DNA of 64,000 nt from Polaribacter litorisediminis (GTDB lineage Bacteria > Bacteroidota > Bacteroidia > Flavobacteriales > Flavobacteriaceae). The stretch lies in contig NZ_CP082966.1 in the NCBI RefSeq assembly GCF_019968605.1, positions 2,033,001 to 2,097,000 on the forward strand, in the 5' to 3' direction. Numbering within the stretch: the stretch's first letter is position 1; each line of letters begins with the position of its first letter. The notes under the pieces are model-generated. The model saw only the letters and a program-made list of their open reading frames with translations. It did not search any database and had not been told where the DNA came from. This document shows, in pieces, positions 44,566-54,361 of this stretch. The position numbers and the translations under genes were made by a program.

Positions 44566-45522
44566 TTATTTTTTATATTGAAGTAAAAACTTCGATACAT
44601 TTTTATTAATTCTATCTAACACATTTTCTGTGGAAGCTTTTACAAATTTTTCTCCTGTAATTTGTTCATATAATTCTATATATCTATTGGATATTTCTAG
44701 AATTTTTGCATCCGACATTTCTGGTATTTGCTGATTTTCTTTACCCTGAAATCCTTGTTCTATCAACCATTGACGCACAAATTCTTTTGATAATTGCTTT
44801 TGAGATTCTCCTTTATCTTGCCTTTCTTGATATCCTTCAGCATAAAAATAACGAGAAGAATCTGGGGTATGAATTTCATCTATCAATACAATTTTACCTT
44901 CTTTTGTTTTACCAAACTCGTATTTTGTATCTACCAAAATTAAGCCTCGTTTTGCGGCAATTTCTGTACCTCTTTGAAACAATTTTCGAGTATAATCTTC
45001 TAAAACAAGATAATCGGTTTCAGAAACAATTTGGTTTGCTAAAATATCTTCTCTAGAAATATCTTCATCATGTTCGCCGTTTTCTGCTTTTGTAGATGGG
45101 GTAATTATGGGTGTTGGAAATTGATCATTTTCCTTTAAGTCATTTGGCATTGCTACTCCGCATAAAACTCTTTTACCTGCTTTGTATTCTCGCGCAGCAT
45201 GGCCCGATAAATATCCGCGGATCACCATTTCTACTTTAAAAGGTTTGCATAAATGACCAATGGCTACATTTTCATCTGGGTTGGCAATGAGCCAATTAGG
45301 AACAATATCCGAAGTATCGTTCATCATTTTTGTAGCAATTTGATTTAAAATCTGACCTTTAAACGGAATTTGGCGTGGTAAAACAACATCAAAAGCAGAA
45401 AGCCTATCTGTTGCTATCATTACTAAAAGTTCATCATTTATATTGTAAACTTCTCTTACTTTTCCTTTATAAACAGATTTTTGATTCGAAAACTTAAAAT
45501 TAGTTTCGTTAATTGTATTCAT
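44566..45522 (-). CDS. purC: phosphoribosylaminoimidazole-succinocarboxamide synthase
   Basis: A 318-residue SAICAR synthetase of purine biosynthesis. [33 protein letters not shown] at the start binds [20 protein letters not shown] carries the substrate contact, and [30 protein letters not shown] is the C-terminal signature. It is the longer eukaryote/Bacteroidota-like length rather than the ~237-residue enterobacterial form. It is 50 bases downstream of the T9SS type B gene and upstream of fabV. Confidence 0.94.
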   Translation of the reverse strand: MNTINETNFKFSNQKSVYKGKVREVYNINDELLVMIATDRLSAFDVVLPRQIPFKGQILNQIATKMMNDTSDIVPNWLIANPDENVAIGHLCKPFKVEMVIRGYLSGHAAREYKAGKRVLCGVAMPNDLKENDQFPTPIITPSTKAENGEHDEDISREDILANQIVSETDYLVLEDYTRKLFQRGTEIAAKRGLILVDTKYEFGKTKEGKIVLIDEIHTPDSSRYFYAEGYQERQDKGESQKQLSKEFVRQWLIEQGFQGKENQQIPEMSDAKILEISNRYIELYEQITGEKFVKASTENVLDRINKNVSKFLLQYKK

Positions 45523-45572
45523 TATTTTAGCTGTATTGATCGTTGAACAAAAATAAGTTAATTTTTAGGAAA

Positions 45573-48179
45573 TCATTTTCTTAACAAAGAAAAATTACCA
45601 TTTAAAACCTCACCGGTTTCTAGCACTAATTTGAACCAATAATTAGAAGAAATCGCATTTTTACCTTTGTACGTTCCGTCCCAAAACTCCCTATTACTTT
45701 TAATGTGCTTTAACAAAACACCAAAACGATTGAATATATAGATGTTATACTTTACATCGGGAAAATTTTCTAAACGCCAAACATCATTTTTACCGTCATT
45801 ATTTGGAGAAAAAAAAGTAGGATACGTTTTTACGAAAACCTCTTCTGTAAAAAATTCGCATCCATCCAAACCTCTTATGTAAACCGTTTGCGCACCGCCA
45901 TGAACATTATTAAAAATATTTTCTGTTTGATATTCCATGCCATCTAAAGAATATTCATAACCACGAGTAGAGGGCACAAAAACTTCAATTGAATTATTTC
46001 TTGAAGAAAAATCTTTAACGTTGATGTGAACATTCTCTAATTCATTATTTTTTATCAACTCTATATTTACTGTGGAAGAAGAGGTACCACAGGGGCCTCT
46101 ATCCACTGTATACGTATAGACTCCTGAAGCATGTATTTTTGGGTCAAATATATTATTTGGTAAACTTGGGCTCCACACACCTCCTTTATCTGGCTCGCCA
46201 TCTAACAACTCAAAAAGGTTCTTTTCATCCGAGAATTCGCAAATTTGATGTATAGAACTTTCTCCACTATTTGGTTTTAACAAATTAGTTATTGATATTT
46301 TAGATTGCAGCGTTCCACAATTTCTATCTACAATTGTATATGTATATTCTGTATTTGTATCTATATTTCTTTCGAACACACTTGTTTCGCTATTTAAAGC
46401 TGGCGACCAAAAGCCACCTGGAGAAGGATTTCCTTTTAAAGCGTTGAATAAATCTAACTGCTCAATCCCGTCACAAATGACAACTTCTGTATCGATACCT
46501 GGTGTTAAATCAGATATGAATTCTATTTGAATTTCGGCACTTAAATCTCCGCATATAGCATCTGTATGTGTATAAGTGTATACACCTTCTTTATCAATAG
46601 CAGGATTAAAAATATTGCCACCTGAAGCTAACGACGGAAACCAAATCCCTCCTGGATCAGGCTCTCCCTGCAATACTGTAAGTAAATCTCTAGGAAGATC
46701 GTTACGACAAATTTCTAAAATATTATTTTTTCCTGGACTTAAAATAGTTGCCTCTTGAAAATCAAAAATACCATTTGCATCTATATCTGAAGGTTCTGTA
46801 TATCCTGTAGCTTCATTTATAATTAATCCTCTAGAATTAACATCATTCGGCACACTTCCTAAAATACCGTCATTATCTGGATCTTCAAATCCGGCTTCAA
46901 GTACGTCGAAACATTCATCACCATCACTATCTAAATCTAGAGAATCTGGATAGCCATCATTATCAGTATCCAACAACCCGTTACCCTCTAAAATATCTAA
47001 AATACCGTCATTATCATCATCTTCATCAATAATATTTGCAATACCATCATTATCAAAATCTAAATCGCATATTAAAATGACAGCAATAGAATTTATACAA
47101 TCTCCAATATTATCCTGAATGGTAAGTGCTCCCGTAACCTCTCCGTTATTGATTAAATTACAAAGCCAAGAACAATCACTTAACATTGGGTTATTTTGAA
47201 CCTGCAAAAAACCTTCAACCTTTTCCAAAAGGCCAAAACCTTTTACATTATTTAAAACATTATTGTCACTGACAATAAACCAATCTTCTAAAAAGTACTT
47301 TTCCCCTATCCTTTTTAAATTATTAAAGCCCTCAAAACTTGCAATACTAGTATTTTGGATTCTAAAAGCGCCCCCAACATCTTCTAAAAGATTAAAACTA
47401 GGTATTTCTTGCACACCAATTCCTCTAATATCAAAAAAACGCTCAATAGTTTGTAGTTTTCCGAAACCTTGTATAACCTTTGCGGATTCTATATTTAAAT
47501 CATTCCCAATGGTAATTAGCTCTTCAAAACCAATTACTTCATTCAAATTAGGATTTGAAGTAAGATTTAAATCCTCTACGATTCTTTGTACTTTATTAAA
47601 AGAAGGAATACTTAACAACTTTGGGTTTTTACTTATATTTAGCTGACCTCCTAAATTCTCAAGTTTATTAAAACCAGAAATAGCTTGTATGGAAGGACTA
47701 TTACCAATCTCCAGATCTTTAAAAATTCGTGATAAATTGTTAAAGCCATTTACAATTTCTAAATTTGCATTTAAAGCAATTGTTAGGCTCCTTGTTTGCT
47801 CTAAATTATTAAAACCACTAATAGTCTTTAGTTGATTAGAACTGGTAATTTCAAGATCTCCATTCACATTGATTAGATTATTAAAACCATTTAATTCGTC
47901 TAATTGAACTGAAATTTTTAAATCACCGTTTATAGTTTCTAAAAAGTAAAGCCCTGTAATATCGGTGATGGGAGGAGGAGCTACTGCACCAATATCGCCC
48001 GAACCAACCAAATCTGCTATAATTTCTACATTTCCCTCAATGCTTGTGCAATTGCTATAGTTACTCACAAAAGCGTCTACTTTTTCTTGAGAAGATAATA
48101 TATTATCTCCTGGAGGTGGGCATTGAGCTTGGGCTTTTGCTAAAAAGCAAAGACTTAGTATGACAAAAATAAATCTCAT
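45573..48179 (-). CDS. T9SS type B sorting-domain protein with L-domain repeats
   Basis: An 868-residue surface protein with a signal peptide (MRFIFVILSLCFLAKAQAQ). Residues ~40-340 hold leucine-rich, receptor L-domain-like repeats with the recurring phrase GFNNL...I.GDLEI. Residues ~375-440 are calcium-binding thrombospondin type 3 repeats (DNDGILDI, DTDNDGYPDSLDLDSDGD). Three ~85-residue units follow, each with PGG-W-P-L plus FNP-YTYT phrases (near 510, 600 and 680). The last ~90 residues are the gliding-motility CHU_C/type B sorting domain (FFSPNNDGKNDVW, YIFNRFGVLL, WDGTYKG). It should be exported by T9SS and may act as an adhesin. Confidence 0.9.
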   Translation of the reverse strand: MRFIFVILSLCFLAKAQAQCPPPGDNILSSQEKVDAFVSNYSNCTSIEGNVEIIADLVGSGDIGAVAPPPITDITGLYFLETINGDLKISVQLDELNGFNNLINVNGDLEITSSNQLKTISGFNNLEQTRSLTIALNANLEIVNGFNNLSRIFKDLEIGNSPSIQAISGFNKLENLGGQLNISKNPKLLSIPSFNKVQRIVEDLNLTSNPNLNEVIGFEELITIGNDLNIESAKVIQGFGKLQTIERFFDIRGIGVQEIPSFNLLEDVGGAFRIQNTSIASFEGFNNLKRIGEKYFLEDWFIVSDNNVLNNVKGFGLLEKVEGFLQVQNNPMLSDCSWLCNLINNGEVTGALTIQDNIGDCINSIAVILICDLDFDNDGIANIIDEDDDNDGILDILEGNGLLDTDNDGYPDSLDLDSDGDECFDVLEAGFEDPDNDGILGSVPNDVNSRGLIINEATGYTEPSDIDANGIFDFQEATILSPGKNNILEICRNDLPRDLLTVLQGEPDPGGIWFPSLASGGNIFNPAIDKEGVYTYTHTDAICGDLSAEIQIEFISDLTPGIDTEVVICDGIEQLDLFNALKGNPSPGGFWSPALNSETSVFERNIDTNTEYTYTIVDRNCGTLQSKISITNLLKPNSGESSIHQICEFSDEKNLFELLDGEPDKGGVWSPSLPNNIFDPKIHASGVYTYTVDRGPCGTSSSTVNIELIKNNELENVHINVKDFSSRNNSIEVFVPSTRGYEYSLDGMEYQTENIFNNVHGGAQTVYIRGLDGCEFFTEEVFVKTYPTFFSPNNDGKNDVWRLENFPDVKYNIYIFNRFGVLLKHIKSNREFWDGTYKGKNAISSNYWFKLVLETGEVLNGNFSLLRK

Positions 48180-48252
48180 AAAAAATATATCGTAATTGTA
48201 AAATTAAGGATAATCTAAATTTTACCAAGAATTTTACTTAAAAAAGACTATT

Positions 48253-48323
48253 TTAATAACCACAAATTTTCTTTATTTCTTTTAAATTATCAACAATTGG
48301 TTTTTGATTACTTTTTCAACTGG
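48253..48323 (-). pseudogene. decayed 3' end of a paralogue of the 48491-49108 gene
   Basis: Reading the minus strand, PVEKVI (frame 1) is followed after a frameshift by PIVDNLKEIKK. The intact gene downstream ends PGEKVITATPITDNLKQIKL. Both nucleotide and residue order match across about 70 bases. Further upstream no similarity is visible by eye. The remainder of 48180-48490 has no gene and must carry the promoter of the T9SS type B gene. Confidence 0.6.
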
Positions 48324-48490
48324 AAAAAAAAATTAAAGAAATAAGAAGCGCTTTTGTCAACATTTTTAATATTTAATTGTGTACATCTTTATTAATTAAG
48401 TTTTGATTCGGAAATGCAAAAATTAGCTTTGTTGATAGAATTCATTTGTTAGTTGCTGTTGAAGGTGAAAAAATAAGCTATCTAAAATGA

Positions 48491-49108
48491 TTACTTTTTA
48501 TTTTCGAGTAATTTTATCTGCTTTAAATTATCTGTAATTGGTGTGGCTGTAATTACTTTTTCACCTGGTATAAAATAGAAAAAATAGGCTGAATTTTGAC
48601 CTATTTTTCGGACATCTAATCTCATATTATCTTTAAAAATTAGTGTATGATTTGGGATGATTTCTTTATTGGCATATTTATACCTCATACCAATTCCCAT
48701 ACCTGTTCTCATAGAAATAAATAATAGAAAGAAGATAAACATCATTCCTGGTATTATATTTTTTTTCTTGGCTAACGTTTCATATTTTTTATCCCATTTT
48801 TCGATATTATACACTTTTTGATACCATTTTTTCTCTCTCAGATAAGCATAAAGTTTAAATATCCATTTGGTAAAATACAGGTACATCAACCAAAACATAA
48901 ACCCTAAAAACAATGAGATTTTCCAATTGTTTGTTAATAAACTAATTGGAGAAATTAAAGCATCTAAAATTGTGGTATAATTTAAATAAGAAACTCCGAA
49001 GATTCCATAAAAGATAGCATCACTAACAATTCCTAAAATAATAAGGTATAAATACCCAATATAAAAATAATCTTGTAGGCCTAATTTGTCTTGTTCAATC
49101 TTGATCAT
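48491..49108 (-). CDS. membrane protein of unknown function
   Basis: A 205-residue protein with about three membrane segments (roughly residues 15-37, 60-82 and 118-136), a basic loop KKWYQKVYNIEKWDKKYE between the second and third, and a C-terminal soluble part (EIIPNHTLIFKDNMRLDVRKIG) that may be extracytoplasmic. I do not recognise a family. Its start overlaps the phoH stop by 4 bases, so expression is coupled. A decayed relative of its 3' end lies just beyond its stop. Confidence 0.7.
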   Translation of the reverse strand: MIKIEQDKLGLQDYFYIGYLYLIILGIVSDAIFYGIFGVSYLNYTTILDALISPISLLTNNWKISLFLGFMFWLMYLYFTKWIFKLYAYLREKKWYQKVYNIEKWDKKYETLAKKKNIIPGMMFIFFLLFISMRTGMGIGMRYKYANKEIIPNHTLIFKDNMRLDVRKIGQNSAYFFYFIPGEKVITATPITDNLKQIKLLENKK

Positions 49109-50058
49109 TCTGTTTCTATACTTTTATAGGCTGTAATTATTTTTTTCACTAATCGATGCCTCACAACATCTTTATCGTCTAAATAAACCTGAGCAATTCC
49201 TTGAATATCTTTTAAAGCCAATAAAGATTCTTTTAAACCTGAAACTTGTTTTCTTGGCAAATCTATCTGACCAGGGTCTCCAGTAATAATAAACTTTGCA
49301 TGCATTCCCATTCTAGTTAAAAACATTTTCATTTGATTATGGGTTGTGTTTTGAGCTTCATCTAAAATTACAAAAGCATTGTCTAATGTTCTTCCTCTCA
49401 TAAATGCCAAAGGAGCAATTTGAATAATTCCTTTTTCTAAATGAGATTCTAATTTTTCGTACGGAATCATATCTCGCAAAGCATCATACAAAGGTTGCAT
49501 ATAGGGGTCTAATTTTTCTTTTAAATCACCTGGTAAAAAACCTAAATTCTCACCTGATTCTACAGCAGGTCTTGTTAAAATAATTTTTCTAACTTCTTTT
49601 TCTTTTAGCGCTTTTACCGCCAATGCAACGGCTGTATACGTTTTTCCCGTTCCAGCAGGCCCCACAGCAAATAGCATATCATTTTTTAGCATTTCTGTAA
49701 CCATTTTACGCTGATTCTCAGTTTTAGGTTTAATTAATCTGCCATTAACACCGTGCACTAAAACATCTTTGGCATTTCGCGCTGAAACTGCTTTTTCTTC
49801 ATTTCCTGAAGATGTTAAAATACGTTCGATACTATTTTCATCCAACTTGTTGTATCTTTCAAAGTGTTTAATCAAACGTTCTAAACGAATTTCAAATTCA
49901 TCTAAAATATCTGATTCCCCAAAAATCTTTAATTTAGATCCTCGGGCAACAATTTTAATTTTAGGAAAGTATCTTTTTAACTGCTCTACTGTGCTATTCT
50001 GTGTACCAAAGAAATCTTTTGGATTTATTTCGGTTAACTCTATCGTCCGTTCGTTCAA
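49105..50058 (-). CDS. phoH: PhoH family ATPase
   Basis: A 317-residue P-loop protein. An N-terminal KH-like segment (~25-70, FPKIKIVARGSKLKIFGESD) precedes Walker A AVGPAGTGKTYT (131-142), the SGENLGFLPGDLKEKLDPY block, and Walker B FVILDEAQNTTHNQMKMFLTRMG. PhoH proteins are cytoplasmic ATPases linked to RNA metabolism. The start is TTG at 50058 (MNERTIELTEINP); there is no nearby in-frame ATG. Divergent from the SAM hydrolase gene. Confidence 0.92.
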   Translation of the reverse strand: MNERTIELTEINPKDFFGTQNSTVEQLKRYFPKIKIVARGSKLKIFGESDILDEFEIRLERLIKHFERYNKLDENSIERILTSSGNEEKAVSARNAKDVLVHGVNGRLIKPKTENQRKMVTEMLKNDMLFAVGPAGTGKTYTAVALAVKALKEKEVRKIILTRPAVESGENLGFLPGDLKEKLDPYMQPLYDALRDMIPYEKLESHLEKGIIQIAPLAFMRGRTLDNAFVILDEAQNTTHNQMKMFLTRMGMHAKFIITGDPGQIDLPRKQVSGLKESLLALKDIQGIAQVYLDDKDVVRHRLVKKIITAYKSIETE

Positions 50059-50188
50059 ATGATTATTTTGATTAAAATGTTAGTTTCAATTATTAAAATA
50101 AAAATAGGCATTAAAATTAGTAAAATGATTAGATTTGCCTAAAATAGTTTAAGATTTTTTACACAATTAATTAACAACAAAAAAGGGA

Positions 50189-51049
50189 ATGTCTTTTATT
50201 ACATTAACTACAGATTTCGGAACTAAAGACCATTTTGTTGGGGCTGTAAAAGGGGCTATTTACTCGGAGCTTGCTGATGCTAAAATTGTAGACATTACGC
50301 ATCAAATATCACCATTTAACATTACGGAAACAGCCTATATTTTAAAGAATTCGTACAAAAGTTTTCCTGAAGGAACCATACATATTGTAGGTGTAGACTC
50401 TGAACTAAGTGACAACAATAAACATATTGCTTTAGAATTAGATAAACATTTTTTTGTTTGTCCGGACAACGGATTAATATCAATGATTGCTTCTGAAATT
50501 AATCCTACAAAAATTGTAGAAATTAATATTCATGACCGAATAGAAAGTAGTTTCCCTGTTTTAGATATTTTTGTAAAAGTAGCCTGTTTTATTGCAAGAG
50601 GCGGAAACTTAACGGTTATTGGTAAAGAGATAAAAGCATATAAGAAATTAATTGAAATTCAGCCAAAAGTAAACCGGGCACATAGTCAGATCATTGGTGG
50701 AGTCTTGTATATTGATAATTATGGGAATTTAATTAGCAATATCCGTAAAAAAATGTTTTTAGATATTGGTAAAGGACGTACGTTTAAAATAACAGCTTCT
50801 CGTTATTCTTTCGATAAAATTTATAATAAATACAGTGAAATTACCATAAATAACGACCATAATTTAAAGCTATTTGATGGCAATAAATTGGCCCTTTTTA
50901 ACGCTGCTGGTTATTTAGAAATTGCAATTTATAGAAGTAATTTAAAATCAGTTGGTGGTGCATCTACGTTATTAGGTTTAGAATATAGAGATCCAATAAT
51001 TATTAATTTTTTTACAGACTCTAAACCAGAATATACAACTCTAAAATAA
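50189..51049 (+). CDS. S-adenosyl-L-methionine hydrolase (DUF62) family protein
   Basis: A 286-residue member of the SAM hydroxide adenosyltransferase/halogenase family. ITLTTDFGTKDHFVGAVKGAI at the start has the conserved aspartate, VDITHQISPFNITETAYIL follows, and FVCPDNGLISMI and GGVLYIDNYGNLISNI complete the site. These proteins hydrolyse SAM to adenosine and methionine in most bacteria. The next two genes start 5 and 3 bases after their predecessors, so the three form an operon. Confidence 0.88.
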   Translation: MSFITLTTDFGTKDHFVGAVKGAIYSELADAKIVDITHQISPFNITETAYILKNSYKSFPEGTIHIVGVDSELSDNNKHIALELDKHFFVCPDNGLISMIASEINPTKIVEINIHDRIESSFPVLDIFVKVACFIARGGNLTVIGKEIKAYKKLIEIQPKVNRAHSQIIGGVLYIDNYGNLISNIRKKMFLDIGKGRTFKITASRYSFDKIYNKYSEITINNDHNLKLFDGNKLALFNAAGYLEIAIYRSNLKSVGGASTLLGLEYRDPIIINFFTDSKPEYTTLK

Positions 51050-51053
51050 AGGA

Positions 51054-51350
51054 ATGTTTGTACGCATTGTAAAGATGAGTTTTCACTCAAAATATATTCA
51101 AGAATTTCTAGAAATGTTTGAAGAAAAAAAACAATTAATTAGAAATTCTGAGGGTTGTAACTTATTAGAATTATATCAAGATAAAAATAATCCTGAAATA
51201 TTTTTTACCTATTCGTATTGGGAAAATGAAAGCGATATAGAGCGCTATAGAAATTCTGAGTTATTTAAAGAAACTTGGAAACAAACAAAAACATATTTTA
51301 ATGATAAACCTCTAGCTTGGAGCGTACATAAAAAAGTAAGTTTACAATAA
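51054..51350 (+). CDS. antibiotic-biosynthesis-monooxygenase (ABM) fold protein
   Basis: A 98-residue single-domain protein. FVRIVKMSFHSKYIQEFLEMFEEKKQLIRNSEGCNLLELYQD and FFTYSYWENESDIERYRNSELFKETW follow the ABM ferredoxin-like pattern (helix, strand, W-E/D after the third strand). Members act as quinol monooxygenases or haem-degrading enzymes, or have no known activity. Closely packed between the SAM hydrolase gene and a GNAT gene. Confidence 0.8.
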   Translation: MFVRIVKMSFHSKYIQEFLEMFEEKKQLIRNSEGCNLLELYQDKNNPEIFFTYSYWENESDIERYRNSELFKETWKQTKTYFNDKPLAWSVHKKVSLQ

Positions 51351-51352
51351 TT

Positions 51353-51883
51353 ATGAATTATAATTTTACACCTTTTCCTGTTTTAGAAACAGAAAGATTA
51401 TCACTCAGAGCATTAAATTTAGACGATGCAAAATCTATTTTTGGCTTAAGAACCAACAAAGAGGTCAATGAGTTTATTGATAGAAAAACACCTAATAACC
51501 TTTCTGAAGCAAGAGCTTTTATTGATCTTATTTCTAATTTAACTGCCAATAACAAAGGTATTTTTTGGGTAATAGAATCCAAAAGTAATCATCAATTAAT
51601 TGGTACAATTGGTTTACGTCATTTTGAAGATGAAGAAAATTATGCAGAGATTGGCTACGAATTAGATCCTGTTTACCAACAAAAAGGTTTTATGAGTGAA
51701 GCTTTTGAAGTAGTTTTAAATTTCGGATTTACAGATTTAGCATTAAATACAATTGAAGCTTTTACACATAAAAATAATATTCCTTCTATTGCGTTATTAA
51801 AGAAACAAAAATTTGTTCTACATCCTGAAAGAAGAGATGAAGGCTTTGAAAACAATCGTAGTTATCGATTAGAAAGTGCATAA
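51353..51883 (+). CDS. GNAT acetyltransferase, RimJ/RimL type
   Basis: A 176-residue GNAT. PVLETERLSLRALNLDDAKSIFGLR is the standard start of the RimJ/RimL branch, FWVIESKSNHQLIGTIGLR the central strand, and YELDPVYQQKGFMSEAFEVVLNFGF the acetyl-CoA loop (Q-x-K-G). Substrate unknown. It begins 3 bases after the ABM gene and is followed, 92 bases on, by gldF. Confidence 0.85.
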   Translation: MNYNFTPFPVLETERLSLRALNLDDAKSIFGLRTNKEVNEFIDRKTPNNLSEARAFIDLISNLTANNKGIFWVIESKSNHQLIGTIGLRHFEDEENYAEIGYELDPVYQQKGFMSEAFEVVLNFGFTDLALNTIEAFTHKNNIPSIALLKKQKFVLHPERRDEGFENNRSYRLESA

Positions 51884-51975
51884 AAAGAACAACCTTTAGG
51901 AAGACAACTTATTTAAGCGATTAAGGAATCTGCAAATTGAGATGAATTAATCATTAACAATTAAACATTTACGCA

Positions 51976-52695
51976 TTGATTGCTATTTTAAAAAAAGAAT
52001 TTAACTCATTTTTTGCATCTCCCATTGCATATTTGGTCATTGGAGTTTTCCTGCTAATTAATGGTTTATTTTTATTTGTTTTTAACGATGATTTTAATAT
52101 CCTAAACGCTGGTTTTGCAGATATAACTCCATTTTTTTATTTAGCACCTTGGGTTTTTCTATTTTTAATTCCGGCTATTACGATGAAAAGTTTTGCTGAT
52201 GAATTTAGTAACGGAACCATAGAATTACTGAAAACAAACCCACTATCTAATTGGCAAATCGTTTTAGGTAAGTTTTCAGCATCGCTACTTTTAATTACTA
52301 TTTCAATTATCCCCACCTTAACATATATATATACTGTTTATAGTTTAGGAAATCCTGTTGGAAATATAGATTTTGGCAGTACCATTGGTTCTTATATAGG
52401 CTTGTTTTTTTTAGCAACAACCTACACTGCTGTTGGTTTATTTACGTCAACTTTATCTAAAAATCAAATTGTAGCTTTTATATTAGGTGTTTTTATCACA
52501 TTTTTTCTTTTCTACGGATTTGATGCCATCGCAGCTTCTTTTGGCAACGACAGTTTAACGATTCAGAAATTAGGAATTAACGAACATTTTAAAAGTATTT
52601 CTAGAGGTGTTATAGATACAAGAGATATTATCTATTTTTTAAGTGTAACTTTTTTCTTTTTATTCATGACTAAAACACGTTTAGAAAATGAATAA
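51976..52695 (+). CDS. gldF: gliding motility ABC transporter permease GldF
   Basis: A 239-residue ABC-2 type permease with about six membrane segments. The start MIAILKKEFNSFFASPIAYLVIGVFL fits the GldF N-terminus and uses TTG at 51976. SFADEFSNGTIELLKTNPLSNWQIVLGKF is the ABC-2 cytoplasmic block after the second membrane segment. GldF works with GldG and the ATPase GldA in an ABC transporter required for gliding in Flavobacterium johnsoniae. gldA is not in the window. It overlaps gldG by 8 bases. Confidence 0.92.
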   Translation: MIAILKKEFNSFFASPIAYLVIGVFLLINGLFLFVFNDDFNILNAGFADITPFFYLAPWVFLFLIPAITMKSFADEFSNGTIELLKTNPLSNWQIVLGKFSASLLLITISIIPTLTYIYTVYSLGNPVGNIDFGSTIGSYIGLFFLATTYTAVGLFTSTLSKNQIVAFILGVFITFFLFYGFDAIAASFGNDSLTIQKLGINEHFKSISRGVIDTRDIIYFLSVTFFFLFMTKTRLENE

Positions 52696-54328
52696 GAACA
52701 CAAAAAATATCGTATTTTTAATTATTGGATTGCTTGTTTTAAACGTTATCAACCAAGGGTTCTATAAGCGATTTGATTTAACTGCGGATAAACGCTACAC
52801 ACTTTCTAAAACTACTAATTTAATTCTTTCTTCAGTTGATAGACCACTCTTTATAACGATGTATCTAGAAGGCGATTTTCCTTCAGAATTTAAAAGATTA
52901 CAGGTTGAAACACGCCAATATTTAGAAGAACTTTCAGCGGAAAACCCAAACATAAAAATCCATTTTGAAAACCCTGATGATCAAAGAGAAAGCCTGATAA
53001 AAAAAGGAATGATGCCAAGTCAATTAACTGTTGAAGAAGATGGTAAATTATCGGAAGCAATTATTTTTCCTTGGGCAGAAATCAATTTTGGTAAAAAAGC
53101 AACGATCGTTTCTCTCTTACCAACAGCTATTGTTGCCAGCCAAGAAGAACAATTACAAAAAGCAATTGAAAACCTAGAGTATGGTTTTAGCAACGCGATA
53201 AATTCAATTATTAAAACGAAAAATAAACGCATTGCTATTATTACGGGAAATGGCGAACTACAAGATATTTATCAATATAGTTTTTTAAGCGAAGTTTCTA
53301 AAAAATATAAATTAGCAAAATTTACGTTAGATTCTGTCGCCACAAATCCGCAGCAGACATTAAAAGATCTCACTACTTTTGATTTGGCAATTATTGCAAA
53401 ACCGACTCAAAAATTTTCGGAAGAAGAAAAACTAACGTTAGATCAATTTATTACAAACGGAGGTAAAACTTTGTGGATGCTAGACAATGTGCAAGCAGAT
53501 CAAGACAGTTTGTTTAATAGCGGAAAAATGTTAGCCTATCCTAGAGGTTTAAATTTAACCGATTTGTTATTTTCATACGGAATTCGACTTAACACCACAC
53601 TGATTAAAGATTTATATGCTGCAAAAATTGCATTAGCGACTGGCAAAGTTGGCAACCAAACACAGTTTCAAAATTTAGATTGGTTTTACCATCCTTTAGT
53701 GGGCGGAAATCCGAATCATGCCATTACAAAAAACATTGCTCCTGTAAGATTACAATTTGCAAATCAGATAGATACTTTAAAAAATAATCTCAAAAAAACA
53801 CCCTTATTAATGAGCTCGCCTTTAACTCAAAAAGTAGGAACACCTGCAATTATTGAGTTGCAATCTGTTGCTGATGAGCCTCAAGAAAAAGAATATATTT
53901 CAGGAAATCAACTATTTGCTATTTTGTTAGAAGGTGCTTTTAATTCGGGATATAAAAATCGAATAAAACCTTTTGAAACTTCACTTTTCAGAGAAAGTGC
54001 TATCAATAATAAAATGATTGTAATTGCTGATGGTGATGTTGGAAAAAATCAAATTTTAAAAGGACAACCAACAGATTTATCAAGAGATAAATGGACCAAC
54101 GAACAATTTGGAAATAAAGATTTCCTATTAAATGCTGTTGACTATTTGTTGGATGATTCTGGTTTGATGGCGTTAAGAAATAAGACTTTAAAAATTAACA
54201 TGCTCGATAAACAAAAAGCTTTTAAAGAACGTACTTTTTGGCAGTTTTTGAATATTGGTTTGCCCTTCATATTCCTCTTTGCATTTGGAATTATATTTAC
54301 TTATTTGCGTAAACGAAAGTATAGTTAA
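52688..54328 (+). CDS. gldG: gliding motility ABC transporter substrate-binding GldG
   Basis: A 546-residue protein with an N-terminal membrane anchor (IVFLIIGLLVLNVINQGF), a large periplasmic region beginning YKRFDLTADKRYTLSKTTNLILSSVDRPLFITMYLEGDFP, and a C-terminal membrane segment (FLNIGLPFIFLFAFGIIF) with a short basic tail. The layout and starting phrase are those of GldG. RIAIITGNGELQDIYQYSF is the Rossmann-like core. It overlaps gldF and is the last gene on this strand before the convergent epimerase. Confidence 0.92.
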   Translation: MNKNTKNIVFLIIGLLVLNVINQGFYKRFDLTADKRYTLSKTTNLILSSVDRPLFITMYLEGDFPSEFKRLQVETRQYLEELSAENPNIKIHFENPDDQRESLIKKGMMPSQLTVEEDGKLSEAIIFPWAEINFGKKATIVSLLPTAIVASQEEQLQKAIENLEYGFSNAINSIIKTKNKRIAIITGNGELQDIYQYSFLSEVSKKYKLAKFTLDSVATNPQQTLKDLTTFDLAIIAKPTQKFSEEEKLTLDQFITNGGKTLWMLDNVQADQDSLFNSGKMLAYPRGLNLTDLLFSYGIRLNTTLIKDLYAAKIALATGKVGNQTQFQNLDWFYHPLVGGNPNHAITKNIAPVRLQFANQIDTLKNNLKKTPLLMSSPLTQKVGTPAIIELQSVADEPQEKEYISGNQLFAILLEGAFNSGYKNRIKPFETSLFRESAINNKMIVIADGDVGKNQILKGQPTDLSRDKWTNEQFGNKDFLLNAVDYLLDDSGLMALRNKTLKINMLDKQKAFKERTFWQFLNIGLPFIFLFAFGIIFTYLRKRKYS

Positions 54329-54361
54329 TCGTTATAACCGGTTCCTTTTTCTCCTATTTTT

